From Exiguobacterium sp. s146 (lineage in GTDB: Bacteria > Bacillota > Bacilli > Exiguobacteriales > Exiguobacteriaceae): a DNA stretch of 64,000 bases. The notes beneath the pieces were generated by a model. That model saw nothing but the letters and a program-made list of their open reading frames with translations, was not told where the DNA came from and ran no database searches. How positions within the stretch are numbered: the stretch's first letter is position 1; each line of letters begins with the position of its first letter. Below, in pieces: positions 31,128 through 39,826 of the stretch. The stretch is from positions 124,001-188,000 of the forward strand of contig NZ_JACSMA010000002.1 of assembly GCF_018618415.1 (NCBI RefSeq), read 5' to 3'. The position numbers were made by a program, and so were the translations under genes.

Positions 31128-33382
31128 ATCGTTCCTTTCAATGCTTGCAACTGTCTGACGACCTGCTGTTTAAAGTCACCGTAGCCGATCATCCCGACAC
31201 AACGCGGACAACCGCTCTCGCACGGACAATCGTCGACCGTTCGAATCGCTGCATCCAATACGTCGTCGGCGTCGCGATAGAGCGCCTCGCTCAGCCCGAT
31301 GCCGCCCGGGTAACGGTCGTATAAATAGACGGTCGGTTTGTTCGTATGGGTCGCTTTCATTTGAATCGTCGTGAACAGATCGAGCGTGTCACACATCAAA
31401 TAGAGCGGGGCCAGGCGCCGCAACAGGTCGCTGACCGCCTCGAGTTGGTCTTCCATGTCGGCTTCCGAGTAGGCGAACCGTTCATCGAGCGTGAACCAGG
31501 TCGCGGTCGTATGCAGTTCCCGTTCCGGCAAGTGAATCGGTCCGGAACCGATATTTTCATGCGTCCCGAACTTGATTTTCTTGAACAGCGTCGCCATCGC
31601 GATGACCGATACTTCCCCGAACGTCTTCACGCCGGTCGTCTTGTTCTCTTCCAACACTTTCAGCTCGACCGCCAAATTGGCGTCCGTATAGTAGTCGACG
31701 TCGACACGTCGGACATACGCTTTCTTCTCTTCAAAGTCGAGGCGCTCGACTTGATACTGCTCGGCGCCATGTAAATAGATGGCCTCGTCATGAAGCAACG
31801 TCATCGCGCTGAACGTATCCATCTCGCCGATGACTTGGTTCTTCGCGGTTTGATCGACGATGACGACGTTCTCTTGGTCACTCGTTCGAAGCGAGATGTC
31901 ATGGGCCGGGAACGCATCGGTCATCCAATAATATTTATTGGCCCGCTCATGCAAGATGTGGGCGTCCGTCAAGAAATCGAGAATCTCTTCCGTCTCGACA
32001 GTGCCGAACCGCTCTCCTTTTTGGAAAGGGAGTTCGAAGGCGGCACATTTCATATGGTCGACGAGGATGATCAAGTTGTTCGGGTCGAGACGCGCCGCTT
32101 CCGGAGACCGATCTAAAATGAGATCAGGCTGTTCGACGACGAGTTGGTCGAGCGATGACGACGAGGCGACGAAGATGACGAGCGCCTCGGAATGACGACG
32201 TCCAGCTCGGCCGGCTTGTTGCCACATCGAGGCGACCGTGCCCGGATAGCCGTTCAAGACGCACGCTTGCAATTGACCGATATCGACGCCGAGTTCAAGC
32301 GCGTTTGTCGAGACGACGGCTTTAATCTCTCCGTTGCGGAGCCGACGCTCGATTTCACGACGTTCCGACGGCAAGTAACCACCCCGATATCCGACAATCG
32401 ACTTCGGACCGAGTTCGCGCCGCGTTAATTCTTGTAAATACGTCAACAACACCTCGACCCTGACGCGCGAGCGGGCGAAGACGATTGTCTGGATATCTGC
32501 CTCGACGAGTTTTGAAGCGATCCGCTTCGTCTCGAGCGTCGCACTGCGGCGAATGCCGAGCGCCTCATTGACGACGGGCGGATTATAGAAAATCAAATGT
32601 TTCTTGCCTTGCGGTGCCCCGTTATTGTCGACGAGGACGACGTCTTCTTCCGTCAGCAGTTCAGCCAATTCGACCGGGTTGGCAATCGTCGCCGACGTCA
32701 TAATCCATTTCGGATGACTGCCATAATAGGCGCAAATCCGTTTCAAACGGCGGAAGACGTTGGCGACATGGCTTCCAAACACGCCACGATACGTATGCAA
32801 CTCGTCGACGACGATATACTCTAAATTCTCGAACAAGCGAATCCACTTCGTATGGTGCGGCAAGATGCCGGAATGCAACATATCTGGGTTCGTGATGACG
32901 ATATTGCCGGCGTCACGCACTTTCGTCCGGGCTGCCGGTGCCGTATCGCCGTCGTAAGTGAAGCAACGCAAATCGCCTTCGAGTGCTTCGACCATCTCCA
33001 TCAAATCACTGTTTTGGTCTTGCGCGAGCGCCTTCGTCGGATATAAGTAAAGCGCCCGGGCTGTCGGTTGTTCAATCATTTTCGACAGTACGGGTAGATT
33101 GTAGCAGAGCGTCTTCCCGGATGCGGTCGGGGTGACGATGACCGTCGAGTTCCCGCGCGCCGTCTGCTCGATTGCTTCGGCTTGATGCGTGTATAGTTGT
33201 TCAATGCCCCGGTCATGTAACACCCGGACGAGGTCTGGTGGCACACTCGACGGAATCGGCGCGTAACGGGCCGGTTTCGCCTCGACCATATGCCAATGTG
33301 TCACGTTTTGAGAAAAGCCCGGGTCGGTCTTGAGCGTATGGATCATTTCTTCGACGGAACGTTTTTTCCGCATGAGGTTCAC
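31124..33382 (-). CDS. mrfA: MrfA (YprA), DEAD/DEAH-box DNA helicase
   Basis: This 752-residue helicase has Walker A TPTASGKT (about 85-92), a DELH box, an SAT motif (MTSATI) and the helicase C domain with QQAGRAGRR. Near the C-terminus (about 720-735) four cysteines, CPCESGCPRC, form the zinc site of the DUF1998-type domain seen in MrfA. It repairs mitomycin-type DNA damage in B. subtilis with MrfB. The length matches the family. Confidence 0.93.
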   Translation of the reverse strand: MNLMRKKRSVEEMIHTLKTDPGFSQNVTHWHMVEAKPARYAPIPSSVPPDLVRVLHDRGIEQLYTHQAEAIEQTARGNSTVIVTPTASGKTLCYNLPVLSKMIEQPTARALYLYPTKALAQDQNSDLMEMVEALEGDLRCFTYDGDTAPAARTKVRDAGNIVITNPDMLHSGILPHHTKWIRLFENLEYIVVDELHTYRGVFGSHVANVFRRLKRICAYYGSHPKWIMTSATIANPVELAELLTEEDVVLVDNNGAPQGKKHLIFYNPPVVNEALGIRRSATLETKRIASKLVEADIQTIVFARSRVRVEVLLTYLQELTRRELGPKSIVGYRGGYLPSERREIERRLRNGEIKAVVSTNALELGVDIGQLQACVLNGYPGTVASMWQQAGRAGRRHSEALVIFVASSSSLDQLVVEQPDLILDRSPEAARLDPNNLIILVDHMKCAAFELPFQKGERFGTVETEEILDFLTDAHILHERANKYYWMTDAFPAHDISLRTSDQENVVIVDQTAKNQVIGEMDTFSAMTLLHDEAIYLHGAEQYQVERLDFEEKKAYVRRVDVDYYTDANLAVELKVLEENKTTGVKTFGEVSVIAMATLFKKIKFGTHENIGSGPIHLPERELHTTATWFTLDERFAYSEADMEDQLEAVSDLLRRLAPLYLMCDTLDLFTTIQMKATHTNKPTVYLYDRYPGGIGLSEALYRDADDVLDAAIRTVDDCPCESGCPRCVGMIGYGDFKQQVVRQLQALKGTI

Positions 33383-33387
33383 CTTCT

Positions 33388-33948
33388 TTACGATTTCGAA
33401 GGTGCGAGTCGCTCCACGATTGATTTCACTTCGCTGATTCGTTCATCGCGTACGAGCCGATGGACGGCAGGTAAGCGCAGCACCGCCATCTCTTTGAAGG
33501 CGTCGGCCACATGTCCATTCTCTTCTTCGAGTCGAATGATCGCATCGTCATACAACCGCTGCGTCGACCGCCCGAACAAGACGATGGTATGTAGCTTCGT
33601 ACATTTCGAATGGACGGCTTGCAAATGTTTCGTGTAACGCTGCACCGCTTTATGATAGTCTTCATGCGTCGCGAGCGCTTGACGCTTACCGCGCAGAAGT
33701 TCTGGATAGAATGATTCGTCGCCGAGGAACATCGTCTCGACACCGATTCGTTTCAAATAGGAATGACCACTGGCCTCGGCTATAGCTTGATCATCAATCA
33801 AACGTCCGAACGGAATCGACTCCTCGATGAGCAATCGGCTCATTTTCAAGCCGTTGATACCGTGTAACGGAATACCTAAATCATCGTCTTGCAGTCGGTC
33901 GATCACAAACAACACTTTCATCTTGCGTTTCAGTGAGAGTTGTACCAT
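33388..33948 (-). CDS. Hypothetical protein upstream of mrfA
   Basis: A 186-residue, basic, mixed alpha/beta protein I do not recognise. It starts with a strand (MKVLFVIDRL), and a later strand (LHTIVLFGRS) suggests a Rossmann-like layout. It has no membrane segment. The start at 33948 has AGGATGG just upstream. It ends five bases before mrfA, so a role in the same repair transcript is possible but unsupported by any motif. Confidence 0.6.
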   Translation of the reverse strand: MVQLSLKRKMKVLFVIDRLQDDDLGIPLHGINGLKMSRLLIEESIPFGRLIDDQAIAEASGHSYLKRIGVETMFLGDESFYPELLRGKRQALATHEDYHKAVQRYTKHLQAVHSKCTKLHTIVLFGRSTQRLYDDAIIRLEEENGHVADAFKEMAVLRLPAVHRLVRDERISEVKSIVERLAPSKS

Positions 33949-33995
33949 GTGTCACCATCCTATTCGCTTTCTTTTCATTATAGCAAACGAAACAG

Positions 33996-34023
33996 AAAAA
34001 CAGGGCGCTGATGTCGCCCTGTT
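33996..34023 (-). terminator. Terminator of recU-ponA
   Basis: Arms AAACAGGGCG and CGCCCTGTTT around a short loop, with a pyrimidine-rich tail on the minus strand. Confidence 0.85.
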
Positions 34024-34037
34024 TCCTGTGAGTCGGT

Positions 34038-36656
34038 TTAGTCACGACCACCGTTGCCATTCCCGTTGCCGTTACCCCGGCCATTCGAGTCTGTCGATTG
34101 ACGGCTGACGTCTCCGTTCGAATCCGCTTCCTCATCGGCTGGCGGTTCTTCTTCGGTCGGTGGTTCCGTGTTCTCGTCTTCAGTGTTCGTGTCGTTTCCA
34201 TTATTCTCGTTGTTGCCATTGTTATCTGTATCGCCGTTGTTCTCGGTAGTCTCACCATCGGTCGGTTCGCCTTCCTCTGCAGGCGGCGTCTCTTCCGTCG
34301 CTGGCTCTTCTTCCTCTTCGGCCGGAGGCTCCTCGCCTCGTTCGACCGTGTAAGAGGTTTGGAGCGGGCTCGACTGTTGATCGCCGACGAGCGCGTTCGT
34401 CGCGTTGGCGACAATCGTGAACGTCGTCTGCCCTTCAGCGAGTCCTGAGATTGCGATACTCGTGTCCTCGGTCGTCCCGACAACACGCTCGCTACCGTCT
34501 GGACGTGTCTCCGTCACAGTGAACGAAAGACCTTGGTAGCCAGCGGCTTGTACCCCTTGTGTGTCATATGACCACGAGAGTGTACCTGTCTCGCCTGGCA
34601 CATCATAGTCAATCGATGCGCCGGTTGGAGCGGCCAATTTATCCGGCTGTAAGTCTTTCGGTTTCGTCCCTTTGACGTACAACTCGTTGCCGAGCGAGAG
34701 CACCGACTCCGGTTGTTGGAAGCGTTCCGGCTGACCCGTCGCTCTCGTCACTTCTTGCATCATATACTCGAAGTAGTATTGAGCGTAGTTCGGTTTAAAC
34801 ACCGAGACTGGTACGTCATTTGGACGACCTGACCATACCGAAATCGAATAGTCGGTCGTATAGCCGGTGAACCATTTATCCTTTTCGTCACCATTATCAT
34901 CGTTCGTCGTCCCGGTTTTCCCAGCGACGTCATACGGGAACGCGCCTGGTTCATACGTGCCGTTCGACCCGCTGACGACGTCACGGAGCATGTCCGTTAA
35001 CATATATGCCGTATAGTCTTCCATCGCCTGCTTCGCCTTGATTGGCGAGTTGATGGTCGAGCCGTCATTGAACTCGATTTTTTGAATCAAGTGCGGCTTC
35101 GTATACATCCCGTTCGTGCCGAGCGCCGCATAGGCGGCCGCCATTTGCGTCGTGCTTGCTTCCGCTACACCGAGACTGTTCGCAGGTAGCAGCTCGTCAC
35201 CCGAACGCGCCGGTTCGATGCCAACGTTCTCGACGAATGATTCGATTGCCTCAGGTCCGAACTCTTCTTTTACTTCATTGAAGGCTCGGACGGCCGGCGT
35301 GTTACCCGAGATTGTCAAGTAATAGCGCATCGTGTTGGCACCCCGATATTCAGGGTAATAGTTTTTCGGGTTAAACTCACCTTCAGGAAACGGTTTATCG
35401 ATTAACACTTTCCCGGTCGACCACTGTGCGTTCTCAATCCCTGGACCGTAATCGAAGAACGGCTTCGCCGTCGACCCGATTTGGCGTTTCTCACGCGAAT
35501 AGTCACGATAGTTCTTGTCGCCTTGTTTCGCCTGTTCACTGTCGATGACGGCGATGATTTCACCCGTCTTCGTGTTCAATACGGTCGCCCCCATGCGAAG
35601 ATTTTCTGGGAACTGATCTGCAGGCAGATTGACGTTGTTGTTCTTAATGTCGCTGTTGAACTTCGTATGCAACTCTTTATTGATTGACGTGTACACCTTC
35701 AAGCCCGTCCCGTAAATGTCCGCCTGCTCGAGACCATAATCTTCTTCAAGCTCAGCTTGGACGCGAGCGTAAATCGAACGTGTATACGACTCTTCTTCCG
35801 ATTGGGCACCTGGTGAGATGATGTCCGCAATCTCGACGTCGAGCGCCTCGTTGTATTGTTCTTCCGTGATGTGACCGTCACGTTTCATCGACGAGAGCAC
35901 TTGCTCTTGACGGTAACGCGTGAGCTCTTGGTCGCCACTGATTGGGTCATAGGCGCTCGGACGTTGTGGGAGACCGGCCAAGATGGCCGCCTCTTGATAG
36001 TTCACTTCCGAGACCGGTTTATTGAAGTAAGTCTTCGAAGCCGCTTGGACGCCCCATGCCCCTGAACCGTAATAGTTCTTGTTCAAGTACATCTCTAAAA
36101 TCTGTTCTTTCGTGTACTCACGCTCAAGTTTGATGGCGAGCCACTGCTCTTGCAGTTTCCGTTTCAACTTTTTATCCGTTGATAAGAACGACTGCTTGAC
36201 GAGCTGTTGCGTAATCGTCGAACCACCTTCAGCTCCGAAGCCGTCGGTCACGTTCGCGAGCACGGCGCCACCGATGCGGCGCAAGTCGACACCGTTATGC
36301 TCGTAGAAACGACGGTCCTCAATCGAGATGACCGCTTGTTGCATTACTTCTGAAATATCGTCAATCGAGACGTACTCACGGATCTGTCCGTTCTCCTCGA
36401 GCGGTTCTCCTTCAGCCGATAACAGTTGAATCGGGTACGTATCGACCAATTTCTCTTCATCGAGCGGTGGTGCTGTCGCGATCGCATACGCGGTGTATGC
36501 GCCGCCGGCGATGACGCCGATGATGAATAAAATCCCTAGTATCGTTATGATGCGTCGAAACTTCGATTTCTTCGCTTTTGGTTTTGGCTTTTTGGCCGCT
36601 GGTTTACGTTTATTGGTCGTCGTGTCTTGTCGACGTGCCATCCGACTTCGTTCCAT
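34038..36656 (-). CDS. ponA: Class A penicillin-binding protein 1
   Basis: This 872-residue bifunctional PBP has a basic N-terminus and one membrane helix (about 36-60). The glycosyltransferase domain has catalytic Glu113 in EDRRFYEHNG and GGSTITQQLVKQ (145-154). The transpeptidase has S395-T-A-K, S450-G-N and K580-T-G-T. A fibronectin-III-like domain (about 690-785) and an 85-residue tail of Glu/Thr/Asn/Gly low complexity follow. It polymerises and crosslinks peptidoglycan outside the membrane. AAGGAG lies ten bases before the ATG. It is encoded with recU, as in B. subtilis. Confidence 0.95.
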   Translation of the reverse strand: MERSRMARRQDTTTNKRKPAAKKPKPKAKKSKFRRIITILGILFIIGVIAGGAYTAYAIATAPPLDEEKLVDTYPIQLLSAEGEPLEENGQIREYVSIDDISEVMQQAVISIEDRRFYEHNGVDLRRIGGAVLANVTDGFGAEGGSTITQQLVKQSFLSTDKKLKRKLQEQWLAIKLEREYTKEQILEMYLNKNYYGSGAWGVQAASKTYFNKPVSEVNYQEAAILAGLPQRPSAYDPISGDQELTRYRQEQVLSSMKRDGHITEEQYNEALDVEIADIISPGAQSEEESYTRSIYARVQAELEEDYGLEQADIYGTGLKVYTSINKELHTKFNSDIKNNNVNLPADQFPENLRMGATVLNTKTGEIIAVIDSEQAKQGDKNYRDYSREKRQIGSTAKPFFDYGPGIENAQWSTGKVLIDKPFPEGEFNPKNYYPEYRGANTMRYYLTISGNTPAVRAFNEVKEEFGPEAIESFVENVGIEPARSGDELLPANSLGVAEASTTQMAAAYAALGTNGMYTKPHLIQKIEFNDGSTINSPIKAKQAMEDYTAYMLTDMLRDVVSGSNGTYEPGAFPYDVAGKTGTTNDDNGDEKDKWFTGYTTDYSISVWSGRPNDVPVSVFKPNYAQYYFEYMMQEVTRATGQPERFQQPESVLSLGNELYVKGTKPKDLQPDKLAAPTGASIDYDVPGETGTLSWSYDTQGVQAAGYQGLSFTVTETRPDGSERVVGTTEDTSIAISGLAEGQTTFTIVANATNALVGDQQSSPLQTSYTVERGEEPPAEEEEEPATEETPPAEEGEPTDGETTENNGDTDNNGNNENNGNDTNTEDENTEPPTEEEPPADEEADSNGDVSRQSTDSNGRGNGNGNGNGGRD

Positions 36657-36677
36657 TCACGCTTCACTCCTTCTATT

Positions 36678-37265
36678 TCAATCGAGCCATGCTTCAATCG
36701 CCGTCAAATAATCGATGGCGGGCATTGCCCGGGTTGGAACTTCAATTGCTTCTTGCTCAATATAGGAGAGCGGAATCGACTTGCGTCCTGATTCACGCTG
36801 TTCCCACCAGACTAATAATTGCTCTGTTGATAACACATATTGCGTATTATAGCGGCTAAACCGAATGATGACAAAACAAATCCCTCCATGCCGCTCACAC
36901 TCGCGCATGTGGTGGATTTGGTGGTCGTGGAAGTTTCCGAGCGGAAATGACGTTTTATTGTTCGTCTCTTTCGCCTCGAAATCGATGTACTTGCCACGAT
37001 ACACCCCATTATAATCGGTCGTCGATGCTTGCTTGAAATACGCCTCTGTCACTTTTGCCGCGCTCCGTTTCGGATAATCGACTTTCACGATTTGCAGCGG
37101 CGTCGGTTTCTTATGAATGACCGCCCGACTGTGAAGCCGATAATACTCGTTCGTGTCGTTCAGCAGCGTCTCGAGGTTCATCCCTCGGTTCGCATACGTC
37201 TGCGGATTCGAGCGGGCCGGCTCAGCCGAAGGTTTCGGCTTTTTTCCGTTTGGATAGTGGAACAA
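36678..37265 (-). CDS. recU: Holliday junction resolvase RecU
   Basis: This 195-residue resolvase has the conserved HKKPTPLQIVKVDYP, TTDYNGVYRGKYIDFEAKET active-site region (D and E-x-K) and NFHDHQIHHM. It cuts Holliday junctions in recombination and chromosome segregation. An in-frame GTG at 37274 has no spaced binding site. The TTG at 37265, six bases after GGGGTG, yields an N-terminus (FHYPNGK) that aligns with B. subtilis RecU (MIRYPNGK). It is followed 21 bases later by ponA. Confidence 0.93.
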   Translation of the reverse strand: MFHYPNGKKPKPSAEPARSNPQTYANRGMNLETLLNDTNEYYRLHSRAVIHKKPTPLQIVKVDYPKRSAAKVTEAYFKQASTTDYNGVYRGKYIDFEAKETNNKTSFPLGNFHDHQIHHMRECERHGGICFVIIRFSRYNTQYVLSTEQLLVWWEQRESGRKSIPLSYIEQEAIEVPTRAMPAIDYLTAIEAWLD

Positions 37266-37624
37266 TGTCGTCACCCCTAATATCTAGTTTAACAGGTTCG
37301 CCCAGCCGTTCCTTCCGTCTGAAGTCTGATTGTCGAGTTCTGTCGCTCGACTCCTGCGTGGATTTTCCGCAATCCATATCGTACCAAACTCCCGTATGTT
37401 AAACTAGTATGTAGTGCATTGTGTAGTCAAATTGACACGACCTTGTTACGGAGAAGCTTTTTATTTTTCTGAAATAAGTCTTCTACTTATTAGCCATAAT
37501 CAAGGCGGATTAAACGCTGATTGACGGAAGTTTCTAAAAATGTGCATAAATAGTGTACGCAAGGTTGGCAAACAATTAGCAGGCTCGCTGTTATAAACAA
37601 TAGAGCCATGGTTGGAGGAGTAAG
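37266..37624. other. 359-base intergenic region between recU and the DUF3800 gene
   Basis: No convincing gene. Two small adjacent hairpins are possible: GTCGAG/CTCGAC (37332-37351) and TGGATT/AATCCA (37359-37376). GTCAA-A-TTGAC (37426-37436) is a palindrome holding a TTGACT -35 for the recU side. With an 18-base spacer, TAGTTT (37401-37406) would be its weak -10. AATAAGT/ACTTATT (37477-37495) is a third small inverted repeat. The region is AT-richer towards the DUF3800 gene. Confidence 0.5.
37589..37597 (+). promoter_or_regulatory. Extended -10 promoter element for the DUF3800 gene
   Basis: TGTTATAAA forms an extended -10 (TG-n-TATAAA) about 28 bases before the ATG. GGAGGAG follows at 37614-37620. 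No good -35 is seen. Confidence 0.45.
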
Positions 37625-38476
37625 ATGGAAACACAAAAGAAGTATGTCATGTTCGTCGATGAGACGGGGACGCCAAAGGGAAACACACAATTTAACCTGA
37701 CCGGCGTGTTGATGGAATATAAATATGCGATCGATGCTGACGAAGCCGGCATGCCTTGTGAATTGAAGCGTCGGTTACACGCCTTCAAACGCGACGTGTT
37801 CAAGACAGAGAATATCCCGCTCCATTTAAAAGAGATTTTAAAGGCCGAGCATCCTTACGGGAAAGAGGATGGCATCACGATCGATATGCTCCGTGACTTC
37901 TGGAACAAGTTGCCTGATTTCTTGCGCGATATCGATTGCACGATTGTCAGCGTCGAGGTCGATAAACAAAAGCTCCATGACTTCTACTCGACACCGAAAG
38001 ACCCGTACGTCGTCGCGTTCGCCCACTTGATGAAGTCGTTCTATGCGTTTTTGGAAGAGACGGAAGCCGTTAGCGCCCGCGTCGTCTTGGAATCTCGGGA
38101 TGACTATCAAAACTTGCTCATCCAAAAAGCGTTCTTCGATATCTTCAATTCAGGAACGGTCCATCTCGACGTCGAGAAGAGCCGTCAAAAAATCAAAGGC
38201 TTCATCTTTTCCGAGAAGCAGAACACAGTGTATCAGTCTGGGCTCGAAATCGCTGACCTCGTCTGCCTCCCACTCTCTCGTGTGCGCCGCGGCGTCATCG
38301 AAGTAAAACCACGGTTCGTCCATTATGGGGATGAGAACCGCATCTTTAAAGCCATCAAGGACAAGATTTACATTCGTAAAGAAAGTCCTGACCAAGACTT
38401 CCGCAACTGGGGATTCAAAAAAGTACCGATCACCAAAAAGCGTCGCGAATGGAGCGACCATCCGTGGAACCACTAA
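37625..38476 (+). CDS. DUF3800 domain protein
   Basis: This 283-residue protein has the DUF3800 pattern: an N-terminal strand with FVDETG, acidic residues on later strands (VVLESRDDYQN), and a C-terminal GLEIADLVCLP helix. The fold is predicted to be RNase H-like, and members are common beside mobile and defence genes, but their activity is unproven. It is a lone plus-strand gene between recU and nth, where B. subtilis has ypoC. It has its own promoter-like element and terminator, fitting a transferred cassette. Confidence 0.78.
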   Translation: METQKKYVMFVDETGTPKGNTQFNLTGVLMEYKYAIDADEAGMPCELKRRLHAFKRDVFKTENIPLHLKEILKAEHPYGKEDGITIDMLRDFWNKLPDFLRDIDCTIVSVEVDKQKLHDFYSTPKDPYVVAFAHLMKSFYAFLEETEAVSARVVLESRDDYQNLLIQKAFFDIFNSGTVHLDVEKSRQKIKGFIFSEKQNTVYQSGLEIADLVCLPLSRVRRGVIEVKPRFVHYGDENRIFKAIKDKIYIRKESPDQDFRNWGFKKVPITKKRREWSDHPWNH

Positions 38477-38514
38477 AAACTGCCTTGCCGAACATTTCGG
38501 CAAGGCAGTTTTTT
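38475..38514. terminator. Strong bidirectional terminator between DUF3800 gene and nth
   Basis: Near-perfect 17-base arms around CAT, with A and T runs flanking. It ends both the DUF3800 gene and the nth operon. Confidence 0.9.
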
Positions 38515-38517
38515 CGT

Positions 38518-39183
38518 TCATTGTCCGGTCGCTTGCTTGGACTTAATCCGTTTCTTCCCTTCGCGGCACATATCGAGCAACGGGCACGTCTCACAAGCGG
38601 GACGTTGCGCCTTGCAGTGATAGCGGCCGAAGAAGATGAACTGGTGATGGAGCTGCGACCATTCGTCGCGCGGGAACTTCTTCATGAGCGTGTCTTCGAC
38701 TTGACGGACGTTGTCTTTCCAGCGACAGATGCCGAGACGTTTCGAGACGCGCTCGACGTGCGTATCGACCGCGAACGCGGGTTCATGAAACGCGACCGAC
38801 AAGACGACGTTCGCCGTCTTCCGTCCGACGCCAGGCAACGCTTCGAGCGATTCGCGATCAGACGGGACGATCCCGTCGTGACGCTCCACGATTTGCATCG
38901 AGAGCGCCTTGACGTTTTTCGCCTTGTTCCGATACAGACCGATGCGCTTGATTAATGCCTCGATGTCGGCGACGTCGGCCGTTGCCATCGATTCGACGGT
39001 CGGATAGGCCTCGAACAGACCTGGCGTCACTTTGTTGACGAGCGCATCGGTCGCCTGTGCCGATAACGCCACGGCTACGACAAGCTCGAACGGATTTCGA
39101 TGCGTCAACTCACAGTGGGCGTCCGGGAACATGCGACGCATCGTGTCAGACACTTCGGTCAATTGGGCTCTCGTCAACATCAC
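38518..39183 (-). CDS. nth: Endonuclease III
   Basis: This 221-residue DNA glycosylase/AP lyase has the helix-hairpin-helix with catalytic Lys and Asp (ALPGVGRKTANVVLSVAF...VDTHVER). A 4Fe-4S site follows in CKAQRPACETCPLLDMC (C-x6-C-x2-C-x5-C). It removes oxidised pyrimidines. It overlaps dnaD by four bases. The ypoC gene that follows nth in B. subtilis is absent. Confidence 0.95.
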   Translation of the reverse strand: MMLTRAQLTEVSDTMRRMFPDAHCELTHRNPFELVVAVALSAQATDALVNKVTPGLFEAYPTVESMATADVADIEALIKRIGLYRNKAKNVKALSMQIVERHDGIVPSDRESLEALPGVGRKTANVVLSVAFHEPAFAVDTHVERVSKRLGICRWKDNVRQVEDTLMKKFPRDEWSQLHHQFIFFGRYHCKAQRPACETCPLLDMCREGKKRIKSKQATGQ

Positions 39184-39767
39184 TTTTTCCTCCGTTGATA
39201 ATCGACGAGATCCTCGAGTGATTCGACGTTATGGTCTTGCCACACTCGGAGAATCTTGTCCATATATTTGAAGTTGCGTACGTTACGTAGTTTCGCCTCC
39301 CGAAGCGCGGCCATAATCAGCTCTTCGCTGAAGCCGTCCTCGGTCAGCCAACCGACAATCTGTTCAATCTCGAACGGGGTGATCGTCCCGAACTCGCGCT
39401 CAAATGTATGAATGATGCTCTCATTCAACGAATGGGTCGACGTTTCCGGTGTCACCGCTCCGTCGAGCGCCGTGAATAACGGCAACAAGCTATATCGTTC
39501 GACCTCGGCCGACGCGTCGATGGCAATCAACTCTTTTTGGAGCAAGCCGAGCAAGACGGCGCGGGCCTCGCTCTCAGCCACGTTCATCCGGTCGCCGAGT
39601 TCGCTCGGGAGCGGCATCTCGATGCCTTCCCCCGTCATCTCCAGCAAGTGGATGATGAGATTGAACTCGACCGGACTCAAGTTGAGACGACGTGCCTCCG
39701 TGAACAGTTTTCTCGGAACGACGACTGGATTTTGTTCGAACAGCTTGATTAGATTATGTGCATCCAT
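39180..39767 (-). CDS. dnaD: DNA replication initiation protein DnaD
   Basis: This 195-residue DnaD has an N-terminal winged-helix oligomerisation domain (about 1-100) and a C-terminal DnaB/DnaD domain with the YxxxI-type motif in NFKYMDKILRVW. It helps load the replicative helicase. It is shorter than B. subtilis DnaD (about 232), lacking much of the basic tail. AAAGGA eight bases before ATG 39767 fixes the start. Confidence 0.93.
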   Translation of the reverse strand: MDAHNLIKLFEQNPVVVPRKLFTEARRLNLSPVEFNLIIHLLEMTGEGIEMPLPSELGDRMNVAESEARAVLLGLLQKELIAIDASAEVERYSLLPLFTALDGAVTPETSTHSLNESIIHTFEREFGTITPFEIEQIVGWLTEDGFSEELIMAALREAKLRNVRNFKYMDKILRVWQDHNVESLEDLVDYQRRKK

Positions 39768-39791
39768 GTCGCACATCCTTTCTAGACAAAT

Positions 39792-39822
39792 CAATCGGGG
39801 AAGACGAAGTCATCCCCGATTG
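39792..39822 (-). terminator. Weak hairpin between asnS and dnaD
   Basis: Arms CAATCGGGGA and TCCCCGATTG form a stable stem but only ATTTGTCT follows on the minus strand, so it may attenuate or punctuate the operon rather than end it. Confidence 0.5.
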
Positions 39823-39826
39823 GCGA

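Noticed and set aside
37490-37803. Overlapping minus-strand open frames of 66 and 70 residues between recU and the DUF3800 gene
   Set aside because: They run antisense into the DUF3800 gene, lack good ribosome binding sites and show no protein-like pattern.
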